The notes: a model not told the origin generated them from the sequence alone. Positions 47,103 to 56,487 are shown, numbered from the stretch's first letter. The stretch is 64,000 bases of DNA from Thermosipho japonicus (GCF_014201655.1 NZ_JACHEX010000002.1:124001-188000); one strand, 5' to 3'. Numbers and translations: made by a program.

Positions 47103-47558
47103 ATGGAATTAAAAGTTTTAACTTTTGTTTTAGGAGATGAAGAATTTGCTATTGATATTATGAAAGTAGATAGGGTAAAAGAATATGAAAAAACCACTAA
47201 ACTGCCAAATTCCAAAGATTATGTTGAAGGAATCATCAATCTCATGGGTGAAGTTATCCCCATTATTAACCTTCGTAAAAAGTTCATGTTAGAAGATTTC
47301 CAAGATAAGGAAAAATCAAAAATAATAGTTATTAGATTTGAAGAAAATGGTAAAAAGATGGGTTTTCTAGTTGACGATGTAAAAGAAGTTATTACATTAA
47401 GCGGCGATCAAATAGATCAAACGCCAGAATACAGCGGAGTATCTGCTGAATTCTTGCTTGGAATTGCTAAACTTGAAAATAGGATGATTTTAATTTTAGA
47501 TGTTGAAAAAGTACTGAAAAAAGAAGAAAAACTTGCCATTGAAAATATGATCAAATAA
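47103..47558 (+). CDS. cheW: Chemotaxis coupling protein CheW
   Basis: CheW joins chemoreceptors to the kinase CheA. The 151-residue protein has the beta-barrel pattern of the family: TFVLGDEEFAIDIMKVDRVKEYE, YVEGIINLMGEVIPIINLRKKF, GFLVDDVKEVITLSGDQID and LGIAKLENRMILILDVEKVL. It follows tex by 28 bases and overlaps the convergent priA by 8 bases. cheA is not nearby; a chemoreceptor gene lies 2 kb away on the other strand. Confidence 0.94.
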   Translation: MELKVLTFVLGDEEFAIDIMKVDRVKEYEKTTKLPNSKDYVEGIINLMGEVIPIINLRKKFMLEDFQDKEKSKIIVIRFEENGKKMGFLVDDVKEVITLSGDQIDQTPEYSGVSAEFLLGIAKLENRMILILDVEKVLKKEEKLAIENMIK

Positions 47559-49800
47559 AATACAATGATGGTGGATTGACCCTTATACTAACTTTCGCTG
47601 GAAATTTAACCAATATATCGTTTAAAGTTTGATTTACCTTTAGCACTTTATTTGTTTTGATTATATAATGATGTAAATATAAATTTCTTATTTTTGGAAT
47701 AAAAAATTCAGTTGGTCCAAGGATTTGTATATTGTGTTTTTTTAGCTCTTCAACCATTTTCTCTGCATTTTTAAATCCACTTTCCTTTTCATTAGAATAA
47801 ACAACAACTTGAATAATATCAACAAATGGAGGGTAATTGAGAGCCCTCCTCTGTTTTAATTCATAGTCATAATAACCTTCAACGTCTTGTTTAACGGCAT
47901 ATTCTAGTACCAAACTTTCAGGATCATATGTCTGAATTAACGCTTTACCTTTTTCCTTTCTTCCTGAACGACCAACAACTTGTACAATAAGCCTAAACAA
48001 ATTAAGAGCGGAATTATAATCTGGCAAGCTTTGAATCGCATCAATATCAATTACTCCAATTAAATTAACAGTAGGAACATCCAAACCTTTTGTTATCATC
48101 TTTGTTCCTACTAAAATATTAAGTTCTCCATTGTATAGACCCTTCAAAATTTTTTGAAATAATCTATAATCTTGAATAACTTCAGTATCAACTCGCGAAA
48201 TATTTCTTGCAGGAAAAAGATTTTGAATTTCCTTTTCTATTCTTTCAGTTCCGGCGCCCTTTTCTAAAAGCATTATTGAACCACATACTGGGCAAGTCGA
48301 TATAACTTCTGTTTCATAACCACATATATGACATTTCAACTTTTCATTAGATTTATGATAAGTCAAGGCAACTTCACAACTTGGACACTTTACTACGTGA
48401 CCACAATTTGTACACATAATAAGTGAGTAACCCTTTCTCCTTACAAATAACATTACACTCTTTGAATTATCTAATTCGTTTTTTATTTCATCTACAAGTT
48501 TTTTAGAAAGATGATATGTTACTTTTTCCTCTTTCTTCATATTTATAATTTCAACATCAGGAAGATGTGCTCCATATCTCTTTGTTAACTTACAAATTTT
48601 CATATTATTCTCTTTTGCCTTTAAATAATGATCAAGCCTTGGTGTTGCACTTCCAAAAATAACTGGACCAGGGAACTTATCGGCAAGATAATTTATATCG
48701 TACACTACTTCACCATCTTGATAATAACTTTCATCATGCGCTTCATCGACGATTATTAATTCATAATTATGAGGTATAAAAAATGCACTTCTTGTACCAA
48801 CCAAAACATCAATTTGTCCTTTTATGGCCTTTAGCCAAACATCCACCTTTTGACTTTTTGTTAAATAGCTATGATAAACTTCTACTTTCAAATCTGAGAA
48901 TCTAGAATAAATTCTAGAAAGTGTTTGTTCTATTAGTGATACTTCTGGAACAAGATATAAAACTTTTGTATTTAGCCTTTCTATAACTGAAAGATATACT
49001 TCTGTTTTACCACTACCTGTAACACCATGTAACAATACTTTGGACTTACTCTTAACAACCTCTTCAACAGCTTTCTCTTGTTCCTCATTAAGAACAACTT
49101 TTTTAATCTTTTCTGGAATATTCTCATATATTTCAATTAATTTTTTCCTTTTAAGTTGCAAAATTACATCTTTATTAATATCTAAAAGCTCTTTTAATTC
49201 TTTATAAGAAACGATTTTATTTAAGAAAAGATAGTCAATTACTTTTTTCTGCTTCTCTGTCAATCTTTTAGTGCTAACCTCTTTTAAATCTGCTTTTAAC
49301 TCCAAATAAATTTCTTTTCTTGGGGTGGGAACTTTCAATTTAAAATCCTTAAACACAGATATTGTTCCATCTTTTAAAAATTGTTGTAATTTTCTTTCAC
49401 CAAATTTATTTATAAATTCATTCAACGTAAACTCTTCAAAACCATAAAGAGGATTATTAAATTTTACCTTTTCAACAAAGTAATTTTCTATTCCTTTTGG
49501 AAAACATAAATCAAAAAGCTTTCCAACAGGCGTGTTATAATAAAGCGCTGCATCTTTCAAAGCATCAACTAACCAGCTTCTTAAAAAACTCTTCCCATCT
49601 AGCTTTGATTGAAAAACTAATGTATCTTTATCTTTATTGAAACTGTTATTAACTTCCTCCAAAACATATCCTATTGTTTTTTTCCCTTTAAACTTTACTA
49701 TAATTCTTTCTCCTTTTTCCAATGGTATGTTTGATTGACAGTAAAAAGTTTTCTTTAAAGAGGAATTTGACAAAGCTACTTGATATAACAGAAAAATCAC
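47551..49800 (-). CDS. priA: Primosomal replication restart helicase PriA
   Basis: PriA is the helicase that reloads the replisome at stalled forks. The roughly 749-residue protein has the DNA 3'-end-binding N-terminal domain, Walker A in LLHGVTGSGKTEVYL, the DEAH box VDEAHDESY, and the zinc-binding cysteine cluster CTNCGHVVKCPSCE with CHICG and CPVCGS, then VVGRSGRKEKGKALIQT. The frame opens further to 49839, but a -10 element at 49826-49834 rules that out. The GTG at 49800 is the conservative start; GAGG is better spaced for the CTG at 49791, which gives MLYQVAL. Confidence 0.94.
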   Translation of the reverse strand: MIFLLYQVALSNSSLKKTFYCQSNIPLEKGERIIVKFKGKKTIGYVLEEVNNSFNKDKDTLVFQSKLDGKSFLRSWLVDALKDAALYYNTPVGKLFDLCFPKGIENYFVEKVKFNNPLYGFEEFTLNEFINKFGERKLQQFLKDGTISVFKDFKLKVPTPRKEIYLELKADLKEVSTKRLTEKQKKVIDYLFLNKIVSYKELKELLDINKDVILQLKRKKLIEIYENIPEKIKKVVLNEEQEKAVEEVVKSKSKVLLHGVTGSGKTEVYLSVIERLNTKVLYLVPEVSLIEQTLSRIYSRFSDLKVEVYHSYLTKSQKVDVWLKAIKGQIDVLVGTRSAFFIPHNYELIIVDEAHDESYYQDGEVVYDINYLADKFPGPVIFGSATPRLDHYLKAKENNMKICKLTKRYGAHLPDVEIINMKKEEKVTYHLSKKLVDEIKNELDNSKSVMLFVRRKGYSLIMCTNCGHVVKCPSCEVALTYHKSNEKLKCHICGYETEVISTCPVCGSIMLLEKGAGTERIEKEIQNLFPARNISRVDTEVIQDYRLFQKILKGLYNGELNILVGTKMITKGLDVPTVNLIGVIDIDAIQSLPDYNSALNLFRLIVQVVGRSGRKEKGKALIQTYDPESLVLEYAVKQDVEGYYDYELKQRRALNYPPFVDIIQVVVYSNEKESGFKNAEKMVEELKKHNIQILGPTEFFIPKIRNLYLHHYIIKTNKVLKVNQTLNDILVKFPAKVSIRVNPPSLYFI

Positions 49801-49825
49801 CTCATTATTTTTTGATTCTATGTTT

Positions 49826-49834
49826 ATTTTATCA
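49826..49834 (-). promoter_or_regulatory. Extended -10 promoter of priA
   Basis: On the minus strand this reads TGATAAAAT. It lies about 28 bases upstream of the conservative GTG and just downstream of the protease gene's terminator. It supports the shorter priA start. Confidence 0.55.
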
Positions 49835-49838
49835 TACA

Positions 49839-49877
49839 AAAAAAGTGGCTTCTTTAAAAAATGGAAGCCACTTTTTT
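49839..49877 (-). terminator. Terminator of the membrane ClpP-class protease gene
   Basis: The arms AAAAAAGTGGCTTC and GAAGCCACTTTTTT (49864-49877) enclose an 11-base loop; the minus strand continues with a T tract. It separates the protease gene from priA. Confidence 0.9.
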
Positions 49878-49890
49878 ATCAGAAATTATA

Positions 49891-50733
49891 TCACTTTTGA
49901 TTGTCTTTAAACACCCTATAATCAACAGGCACATAATTTACAGAAGGTCTTCTCTTTCCTGATTGTTTATAAAGGCTCATAAGCAAATAAATCTCATTTG
50001 GCATATTCGTAGAAACCTTTAATCCAAGTTCTCTAGCTTTTTCCACTGTAATTGGATAATCATGTGTCCAATAACCGCTTACAAGTTTATCAGCTAACTC
50101 TTCAGCATTTTCTTCATATTTTTCTTTTAAAAGATTAGTTGCGTATTCTTTCATTTGCTTCATTGCTTTTTCTGCTACATCTGCTAAAATTAACGTTTGA
50201 TCATCTATTTCGTTTATATCTTTCTTCTCAACAACAGACAAAATAGAAGCAGCCGGGTATTGTCCAAGCTGTGGATCAATTGGTCCAAGAACTGCATTTT
50301 CATCCATTACAATTTCATCAGCCGCCAAAGCTATTAAAGTCCCACCAGACATGGCATAATGTGGAACAAATACAGTTACTTTCCCTTTATGCTTTTTCAA
50401 AGCATTTGCAATTTGCTCAGCAGCTAATACTAGACCACCTGGAGTATGAATGATTAAATCTATTGGCATATCATTTGGAGTCATCTTAATAGCCCTTATC
50501 AATTCTTCGGAATCTTCTATATCTATATACCTTCGAATAGGAAGACCAAAGAAATTGATAGACTCTTCCCTATGTATCAATGTTATAACTCTACTTCCTC
50601 TTTTTTTCTCAATAGCTCTTATTAACCCATCTCTTGAAGAATGCAAAGACAAACTTTTAAATAATGGTGCAAAACTTGAAATAATCAATACCATCCAAAA
50701 AATTTGAAAAATAATAGTAAATAAATCACCCAT
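49891..50733 (-). CDS. Membrane-bound ClpP-class serine protease (SDH proteinase family, SppA-like)
   Basis: The 280-residue protein has an N-terminal membrane helix (about residues 3-25) and a ClpP/crotonase fold with IIHTPGGLVLAAEQIANAL and the nucleophile in PHYAMSGGTLIALAADEIVMDENAVLGPIDPQLGQYPA (read in parts; serine near residue 126). This matches the SDH (serine dehydrogenase proteinase) family of membrane-attached SppA relatives. They probably cleave membrane or signal peptides; the substrate is unknown. It is a single gene between two terminators. Confidence 0.88.
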   Translation of the reverse strand: MGDLFTIIFQIFWMVLIISSFAPLFKSLSLHSSRDGLIRAIEKKRGSRVITLIHREESINFFGLPIRRYIDIEDSEELIRAIKMTPNDMPIDLIIHTPGGLVLAAEQIANALKKHKGKVTVFVPHYAMSGGTLIALAADEIVMDENAVLGPIDPQLGQYPAASILSVVEKKDINEIDDQTLILADVAEKAMKQMKEYATNLLKEKYEENAEELADKLVSGYWTHDYPITVEKARELGLKVSTNMPNEIYLLMSLYKQSGKRRPSVNYVPVDYRVFKDNQK

Positions 50734-50766
50734 TTTTCACACCTCTTTCAATAATTGTTCTATTCA

Positions 50767-50775
50767 ATTATATCA
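50767..50775 (-). promoter_or_regulatory. Extended -10 promoter of the ClpP-class protease gene
   Basis: On the minus strand this reads TGATATAAT, and lies about 35 bases before the start codon. The -35 region falls within the por terminator stem and is not recognisable. Confidence 0.55.
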
Positions 50776-50776
50776 A

Positions 50777-50805
50777 AAAAAGCAAGGCATGACGCCTTGC
50801 TTTTT
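50777..50805 (-). terminator. Terminator of the por operon
   Basis: AAAAAGCAAGGC (50777-50788) pairs with GCCTTGCTTTTT (50794-50805) around a 5-base loop. It lies just downstream of the porB stop on the minus strand. Confidence 0.92.
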
Positions 50806-50822
50806 ATTACTTTTTCGATAAA

Positions 50823-51803
50823 TTATCTAATTGGTTTATCTTTTGTTGCTTCTTCAAGTGCAAGAAGTCTTTCCCATCTACTTGTTACATATTCTTGCAA
50901 TTCATTAATTATTTCATCTGCATCCGGTCTCTTCAAGAGAGGTCTAAATCTTCCTTGTTTTTCGATAAATTCTCTAACAGGTTTTAATTCTTTTACTTTC
51001 TTTGTTACTCTATATACTCCTCTTTCTACTTCATACAATGGCCAATAACCAGTTTCTACTGCAAGTTTTGAAATCTCAACTGCTTTATCATCATTAACTC
51101 TCCAGAATCTTACACATGGAGACATTGCAGCTATAAAGGATGGGCCATCAAAGTTTAATGCTTTTTCGATTTTTTTGAAGAAATCCATTGGTTCAGAAGT
51201 AGATACTGTTGCAACGTATACATTTTCGTGAGCAGCCATAATTTCTACAATGTTCTTTTTAAGTTGAATTTTACCAGATAATTTTTTACCTACTGGTTGT
51301 GTTGTTGTTTGAGAGCCTGGAGGTGTAGCACCTGATCTCTGATTTCCAGTATTCATATAACCCTCATTATCGTATACTATATAAATAAATTTGTGTCCTC
51401 TCTCAACTGCACCAGAAAGTGATTGAAGACCGATATCGTATGTTCCTCCATCTCCACCAAATGCAAAGAATGCATATTTTTTGTTTGGATCAACAAGTCT
51501 TCCTTTTTTCAAAAGGGCCCTATATGCAGTTTCTACACCACTAACTGTTGCTGCGGCATTTTCAAATGCATTGTGAATATATGGAACATTCCATGCTGTA
51601 TATGGGTAGATTGTAGTTGAAACTTCCATACATCCTGTTGCAAATCCAACAACTGGGGTATAACCAAGTGCTTCTGCTGTCATAAGGGCAAATTTCGCCA
51701 CATTTGGAGCAGCACAACCTGGACAAAGTCTGTGACCGGATGTTATACCAGGGTGTTTATCTGCAAACATTGTTGCAAGTTGCATTATATTTAAAGCCAT
51801 CAA
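50823..51803 (-). CDS. porB: Pyruvate:ferredoxin oxidoreductase beta subunit
   Basis: PorB carries thiamine diphosphate and a [4Fe-4S] cluster in the enzyme that oxidises pyruvate to acetyl-CoA and reduces ferredoxin. The 326-residue protein has cluster cysteines in HRLCPGCAAPNV, GCMEVSTTIYPYTAW, the thiamine motif AFGGDGGTYDIGLQSLSGA and IVYDNEGYMNTGNQRSG. A second methionine at residue 2 is an equally good start. It is the last gene of porCDAB. Confidence 0.96.
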   Translation of the reverse strand: MMALNIMQLATMFADKHPGITSGHRLCPGCAAPNVAKFALMTAEALGYTPVVGFATGCMEVSTTIYPYTAWNVPYIHNAFENAAATVSGVETAYRALLKKGRLVDPNKKYAFFAFGGDGGTYDIGLQSLSGAVERGHKFIYIVYDNEGYMNTGNQRSGATPPGSQTTTQPVGKKLSGKIQLKKNIVEIMAAHENVYVATVSTSEPMDFFKKIEKALNFDGPSFIAAMSPCVRFWRVNDDKAVEISKLAVETGYWPLYEVERGVYRVTKKVKELKPVREFIEKQGRFRPLLKRPDADEIINELQEYVTSRWERLLALEEATKDKPIR

Positions 51804-51813
51804 TTACACCTCC

Positions 51814-53001
51814 TTATTCCCTGAGTCCTAGGTATCTTTCTTCATCAGCTATTAAGTTACCACTAAATGCATCTTCAAATGCTTTTCTAATATGTTCGAT
51901 CTTAATATCTCTTCCACCGAGTCCATAGACATAACTTCCAATTTGTGGCCTTACAGCTACTTCATAAAGTGCACTCTTTACAGCCTCATATAGAGGTGCT
52001 TCTGCACCAAAGGATGCTGCTCTATCTAATACAATAACGCCTTTTCTACCATTTAGCAATTCCTGCAATTCATTCTTTGGAAATGGTCTAAAGATTTGTG
52101 GCTTTACCACTCCTACTTTGTGTCCTTCTTCTCTTAAAAGATCAACAGTATATTTAATCGTTCCTGCCGTTGAACCAAGTGCAATCATTATATACTCTGC
52201 ATCATCAATTTTATATTTATCAAGAAGATCATATTTTCTTCCTGAAATCTTTGCAAATTCTTCTGCAACTTCTTTAAATACTTTTTCAACATGTTTCATT
52301 GCTTCAATTTGTTGCCTTTTGTGTTCAAAATAGTAGTCGTATAGATCTAGTGGACCGTGTGTTACTGGATGCTCTGTATCAAGAAGTGGATACATAACTT
52401 TTGGCTCGCCAACAAATTTTTTTGCAACCTCATCATCTAAAAAGTCTACTACCTCAACACCATGTGAAATTATAAAACCGTCAAAATTTACCATAACTGG
52501 CAATCTAACATCTTCATGCTCAGCAATTCTTATTGCCATTAATGTAAGATCATATGCCTCTTGGGCATTTTCTGCCCAAAGTTGAATCCATCCAGAATCC
52601 CTTTCTGCCATAGCATCACTGTGGTCACAGTGAATGTTTATTGGTCCAGAAAGAGCCCTATTTGCAACAGCCATAACAATTGGAAGTCTTGAAGATGCTG
52701 CTATGTATACAATTTCATGCATCAATGCAAGACCGTTTGCTGCTGTTGCTGTCATTGCACGAGCACCAGCTGCTGCTGCACCAACAACAGCACTCATTGC
52801 ACTGTGTTCACTTTCAACTGGGATCATTTCAGTTTCTACAACACCATCTGCAACATATTGCGCAAAATATTCGACGACAGGTGTTTGAGGAGTAATTGGG
52901 TAAGCTGCAACAACATCAGGATTTATTTGACGCATAGCATTTGCAACTGCTTGCGCGCCAGTAACTGCTTGTCTATTTTTTACTTCTGGCATTTCAGGCA
53001 C
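51814..53001 (-). CDS. porA: Pyruvate:ferredoxin oxidoreductase alpha subunit
   Basis: PorA forms the substrate pocket of the four-subunit enzyme. The 395-residue protein shows TGAQAVANAMRQINPDVVAAYPITPQTPVVEYFAQ, EHSAMSAVVGAAAAGARAMTATAANGL, DSGWIQLWAENAQEAYDLTL and YGLGGRDI, all typical of PorA. It lies 10 bases before porB and 4 bases after porD. The order gamma, delta, alpha, beta matches Thermotoga. Confidence 0.96.
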   Translation of the reverse strand: MPEMPEVKNRQAVTGAQAVANAMRQINPDVVAAYPITPQTPVVEYFAQYVADGVVETEMIPVESEHSAMSAVVGAAAAGARAMTATAANGLALMHEIVYIAASSRLPIVMAVANRALSGPINIHCDHSDAMAERDSGWIQLWAENAQEAYDLTLMAIRIAEHEDVRLPVMVNFDGFIISHGVEVVDFLDDEVAKKFVGEPKVMYPLLDTEHPVTHGPLDLYDYYFEHKRQQIEAMKHVEKVFKEVAEEFAKISGRKYDLLDKYKIDDAEYIMIALGSTAGTIKYTVDLLREEGHKVGVVKPQIFRPFPKNELQELLNGRKGVIVLDRAASFGAEAPLYEAVKSALYEVAVRPQIGSYVYGLGGRDIKIEHIRKAFEDAFSGNLIADEERYLGLRE

Positions 53002-53005
53002 CTCC

Positions 53006-53338
53006 TTAGTCTTGGAATTCCGTTTCAGGTTTCATAACAATTGCTCTTTTTTCTTCAGGAAGGTTATCATTTGTTTTTGGACATACATTTGCACAAAGTC
53101 CGCAACCTTTACAGTAATAATAATTGTATCCTTTCATTTTTGGCTTTCCATCTACAACTTCAATTACAATTGCTTGATCTGGACAGTAAAGCCAACACAT
53201 CATACAGTGAATACAATTTTCTGGTTGGTGAACCGGTCTAATAACTCTCCATGTACCTGTTTGATATTCTTTTGCAGTAGCAGGTTTATCTATAACTCCA
53301 CCAATTGGAATATCTTTCCATCCTTTGAGTTCAGCCAT
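53006..53338 (-). CDS. porD: Pyruvate:ferredoxin oxidoreductase delta subunit (ferredoxin-like)
   Basis: The 110-residue protein carries two [4Fe-4S] clusters: CIHCMMCWLYCPDQAIV and CKGCGLCANVCPKTND. It relays electrons from the PorB active site to external ferredoxin. It overlaps porC by 8 bases. Confidence 0.95.
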   Translation of the reverse strand: MAELKGWKDIPIGGVIDKPATAKEYQTGTWRVIRPVHQPENCIHCMMCWLYCPDQAIVIEVVDGKPKMKGYNYYYCKGCGLCANVCPKTNDNLPEEKRAIVMKPETEFQD

Positions 53339-53906
53339 TGCATTTCACCTCCTCAAATCCACGGCGAAGAGCTCTAACATTTGCTTCTACAATTTCTTCA
53401 GGGAATTTTTTACCAAATGCTTTTCTAATTCTTTGCTCAACACTTTCGAGTGTTATTATTCCTGTAACTTTTGCAATAGCACCTAACATAACAGTATTTG
53501 GAATACCTCTTTTAATTTCTTCAAGTGCAATATCTGTTGCAGCAATTGTACAAACTTTTCCTTTTGCTCCAAGTTTTTGTCTAACTGTTTCAATATCTTT
53601 AACGGTATTTACAATAAATACTGTGTTTTCATCTGTTCCTTCGGTAAGCATTGGTTGTCCAAGCATGGTATCATCAATTATAACTACAACATCTGGATTT
53701 TCAACTGAACTGTGGACCAAAATTGGTTCATCGGCAACACGATTAAAAGCCTTCATTGGCGCTCCCGTTCTTTCTGCACCATATTCTGGGAAAGATTGAA
53801 CGTATTTTCCCATTTCAAGAGCTGCCTCTGCAAGCATCTGGGAGGCACTCTTTGCACCTTGCCCTGCTCTTGCATGCCATCTAATCTCAAAATATTTTGC
53901 GGGCAC
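53331..53906 (-). CDS. porC: Pyruvate:ferredoxin oxidoreductase gamma subunit
   Basis: The 191-residue protein starts MPAKYFEIRWHARAGQGAKSASQMLAEAALEMGKYVQSFPEYGAERTGAPMKAF in overall pattern, characteristic of the gamma domain (GAQG-type motif WHARAGQGAKSA and YGAERTGAP). It begins with GTG after a GGAGG site. It is the first gene of porCDAB; the same subunit type occurs in 2-oxoisovalerate oxidoreductases, but the full set fits pyruvate best. Confidence 0.94.
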   Translation of the reverse strand: MPAKYFEIRWHARAGQGAKSASQMLAEAALEMGKYVQSFPEYGAERTGAPMKAFNRVADEPILVHSSVENPDVVVIIDDTMLGQPMLTEGTDENTVFIVNTVKDIETVRQKLGAKGKVCTIAATDIALEEIKRGIPNTVMLGAIAKVTGIITLESVEQRIRKAFGKKFPEEIVEANVRALRRGFEEVKCNG

Positions 53907-53950
53907 TGTTATCTCCCTCCTTACAAAAAAGATTTTTAAACACTAAAACC

Positions 53951-53956
53951 AGTATA
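53951..53956 (-). promoter_or_regulatory. Possible -10 element of the por operon
   Basis: TATACT on the minus strand lies about 45 bases before the porC GTG. No convincing -35 is seen at 16-18 bases. The remaining roughly 130 bases up to the GH57 gene hold no other recognised feature. Confidence 0.35.
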
Positions 53957-54085
53957 GTTTGTATCTAAATATCAATAATGTGAAAGTATTCCCATGTCTA
54001 TTTTACCACCTAAAAGAATATTCTACAAACGTAAAAAAGTTTCAAATGTGTTTTTGTTCTGTTAACAACTAAAGCATAATTAATT

Positions 54086-55699
54086 TTACTTTTCTGTTTT
54101 CAAATACATTGTATAATCAATATCAGAGAAAATATCATCTGTCCATTCATAATATGAAAGTTTTTTTGTATCTACTTTCCCGCTATTAACCATGTCATAT
54201 AACTCCAAAAAGCGCTTTATATGAGTTTTAGTCCTATTAACAGCATATTCTACACTTGTTCTAGTTGTCATTATAAACGCCCAATCACTTGATTGAGCAA
54301 GCAATAATTCCCTGGCCATTTGATTTAAGGCTCTTCTTATTTCAGGTTTAATTTCATACCTGTTAGGATACTTTTGTGCAAGTTCAGTCATTTTTTCTAC
54401 CATTTCATGAAGGTGTGGATAAATCCAATCGTTAGTTCCATTTAACCACACTTCATTGTATCCATTTGCTCCCCATGTAGAGGTAGCAGGAGTTGCAATC
54501 TGTACTTTTTCTACTATGTCTACAACATCAGAAGCCTTTAATGTTCTTACCAAAGAACTTTTTGAAGCCTGTCGCATAAATTCTTCAAGGAAGATTGGGC
54601 CTTCATACCACCAATGGCCAAAAAGTTCTGCATCAAAAGGAGCAACTATAACTGGTTCAATTCCATTAAACAAGCTAATCAATTTTTTAGATTGTTGCTC
54701 TTTTTTTCTTAAAAAATCCATGGCATGCTCTTTAGCTGCCTGAATTGCTTCATCTATATCGTAAAAATCCTTTTGATTTTGAGGAGTTTGTTTGCTGGTT
54801 ATTTTATGATACTTAATTCCCGTATTCATCCTAACTCCACTTGGATCAATATATGGTTTTATATATTCAAATTCTCTATCAAAGCCTATATCTCTATAAA
54901 ATTCTCTGTACCGTCCATCACCAGGATAACCTATTTCAGCACTCCAAACTTGTTCACTACTTTCTGGATCTCTAGCAAATACAAAGACATTATTTGGAGT
55001 AATTATAGGTCTGTAAACACCATATTTTGGCCTTTCATCAGCATACCAAAAACCGTGAGAATCCACAAAGAAATATTCTATTCCATATTCACTAAGATAC
55101 TTATCAAGTCCAGAAAAATAAGCAGATTCTGCAAGCCATATTCCTCTAGGTTTTCTCCCCATATGTTTCTCATACGTTTTAATTCCTTGTTCAATCTGAG
55201 CTCTAATTGCTTGAGGGTACATTTCCATTAATGGCAGAAAACCATGTGTTGCATTACAAGTTATTATATCCAATCTATCTTTTTCCATGTATTCTTTAAA
55301 TCCGTTCAATATATTCCCACTGTATACATCTTTAAATATATACAATATTTCTTTTAAATCCTCATAATAATACTTTGCCATTTTATGTTTTTTTGGATTT
55401 TCATTTTTTGTTCTTTCTATTTCTTTTCCAGCAAGTTCTATTAACTTTGTCATCCTATTTATGTACTTTTCTTGTAAAGATTTATTTGCTAGCATTTCCA
55501 TCAAAGGGGGAGTAATTGACATTGTTAGATTAAATTTTATTCCTTCTTTTTCAAGTCGCTTAAACATTCTAAGTAGTGGAACATACGTCTCCGTTATAGC
55601 TTCAAACAGCCAATTTTCTTCAAGAAAAAATTTATACTCTGGATGATGAACATATGGCAAATGTGCATGTAAAACAAACACTACATTTCCCTTTGGCAT
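54086..55699 (-). CDS. Glycoside hydrolase family 57, probable 1,4-alpha-glucan branching enzyme
   Basis: The 537-residue protein has the GH57 blocks: VFVLHAHLPYVHHPEY, the HGFLPLM motif in CNATHGFLPLM, the nucleophile region PRGIWLAESAYFSGL (glutamate), the acid in VAPFDAELFGHWWYEGP, and the DUF1957 C-terminal helices with ASTWGANGYNEVWLN-like signatures. GH57 branching enzymes make alpha-1,6 branches in glycogen. The ATG at 55699 is 8 bases after GGGGG. The upstream DUF4912 gene overlaps it. Confidence 0.9.
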   Translation of the reverse strand: MPKGNVVFVLHAHLPYVHHPEYKFFLEENWLFEAITETYVPLLRMFKRLEKEGIKFNLTMSITPPLMEMLANKSLQEKYINRMTKLIELAGKEIERTKNENPKKHKMAKYYYEDLKEILYIFKDVYSGNILNGFKEYMEKDRLDIITCNATHGFLPLMEMYPQAIRAQIEQGIKTYEKHMGRKPRGIWLAESAYFSGLDKYLSEYGIEYFFVDSHGFWYADERPKYGVYRPIITPNNVFVFARDPESSEQVWSAEIGYPGDGRYREFYRDIGFDREFEYIKPYIDPSGVRMNTGIKYHKITSKQTPQNQKDFYDIDEAIQAAKEHAMDFLRKKEQQSKKLISLFNGIEPVIVAPFDAELFGHWWYEGPIFLEEFMRQASKSSLVRTLKASDVVDIVEKVQIATPATSTWGANGYNEVWLNGTNDWIYPHLHEMVEKMTELAQKYPNRYEIKPEIRRALNQMARELLLAQSSDWAFIMTTRTSVEYAVNRTKTHIKRFLELYDMVNSGKVDTKKLSYYEWTDDIFSDIDYTMYLKTEK

Positions 55700-55701
55700 A
55701 A

Positions 55702-56487
55702 TCACATCCCCCTTCCGCTTCTGAGCCTGCTAAAGAGCTGCCAAATAGATTCTTCCTTGGACAAAGGGTTGTTGTTAAAAATAGATCCTGGAATGGTTTC
55801 AACTTCTTTTACTAAAACACCTTCTGAAGGAGTAACTATTTTTCTCTTTTTCCTTATATCCAGCCATCTTTCACGGGTACTTTGACTTGGAGAATTTGGA
55901 GGAGTTTTACAAAGATTGGAACGTATAATTGGGTGAAATTCTCCATCGGGGGATACATATCCTAACTCTGCAAGATAATCTGCATTCGGCATAGGAACAT
56001 TAACATAGTAATTTTTCATTGTTCTTAAATCAACCGAAATTTCAAAGGTTCGATGTGCATTATTACCATTGAAATCTATGAAAGTTACATCATATATTCT
56101 TAATACGGTTCTAAAACCATTTGGAAGATTCATTAAAGATTCACTAGTTTTCTTAGAAAGGTCCCAATAAACATGTAACCAATTTGGATTTACTGGTAAA
56201 ACAACAAGCTTGTTTTTATTGTAACTTTCTGGAAGTTTAATATCCTCTTCTCTCTTAATTTCTTGATCTTCTTTAACATCATTTGCAGAATTTGCCGAAC
56301 TAGGTCTCTGAATTTTCTGAAGTTCTTGCATTTGATTAATGTAGCCTTCTATGAGTTTAATTACTTCTCTTTTTTTCATCATCCTTTTTACCTTTAAACC
56401 CAAAATTCTTGCCTGAGATTTTAACTCCTGAATGGTCGGATTTGAATCTAACCATTTTTTTAACTTTTCTATATTTCCATCAACCAT
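55702..56487 (-). CDS. DUF4912 domain protein next to the GH57 enzyme
   Basis: The 261-residue protein has an N-terminal Rho-N/SAP-like helical domain (about residues 15-52, ELKSQARILGLKVKRMMKKREVI) and a C-terminal DUF4912 domain (about 90-215) with LVVLPVNPNWLHVYWDLS and RTFEISVDLRTMKNYYVN. DUF4912 is a CBM48-like beta-sandwich found next to GH57 branching enzymes, so a glucan-binding or targeting role for the downstream enzyme is likely but inferred. It has a strong promoter. Confidence 0.82.
   Translation of the reverse strand: MVDGNIEKLKKWLDSNPTIQELKSQARILGLKVKRMMKKREVIKLIEGYINQMQELQKIQRPSSANSANDVKEDQEIKREEDIKLPESYNKNKLVVLPVNPNWLHVYWDLSKKTSESLMNLPNGFRTVLRIYDVTFIDFNGNNAHRTFEISVDLRTMKNYYVNVPMPNADYLAELGYVSPDGEFHPIIRSNLCKTPPNSPSQSTRERWLDIRKKRKIVTPSEGVLVKEVETIPGSIFNNNPLSKEESIWQLFSRLRSGRGM

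Noticed and set aside
52717-53037. Cysteine- and histidine-rich frame on the plus strand inside porA
   Set aside because: The cysteines come from reading alanine-rich porA codons backwards; not a real metal-binding protein.
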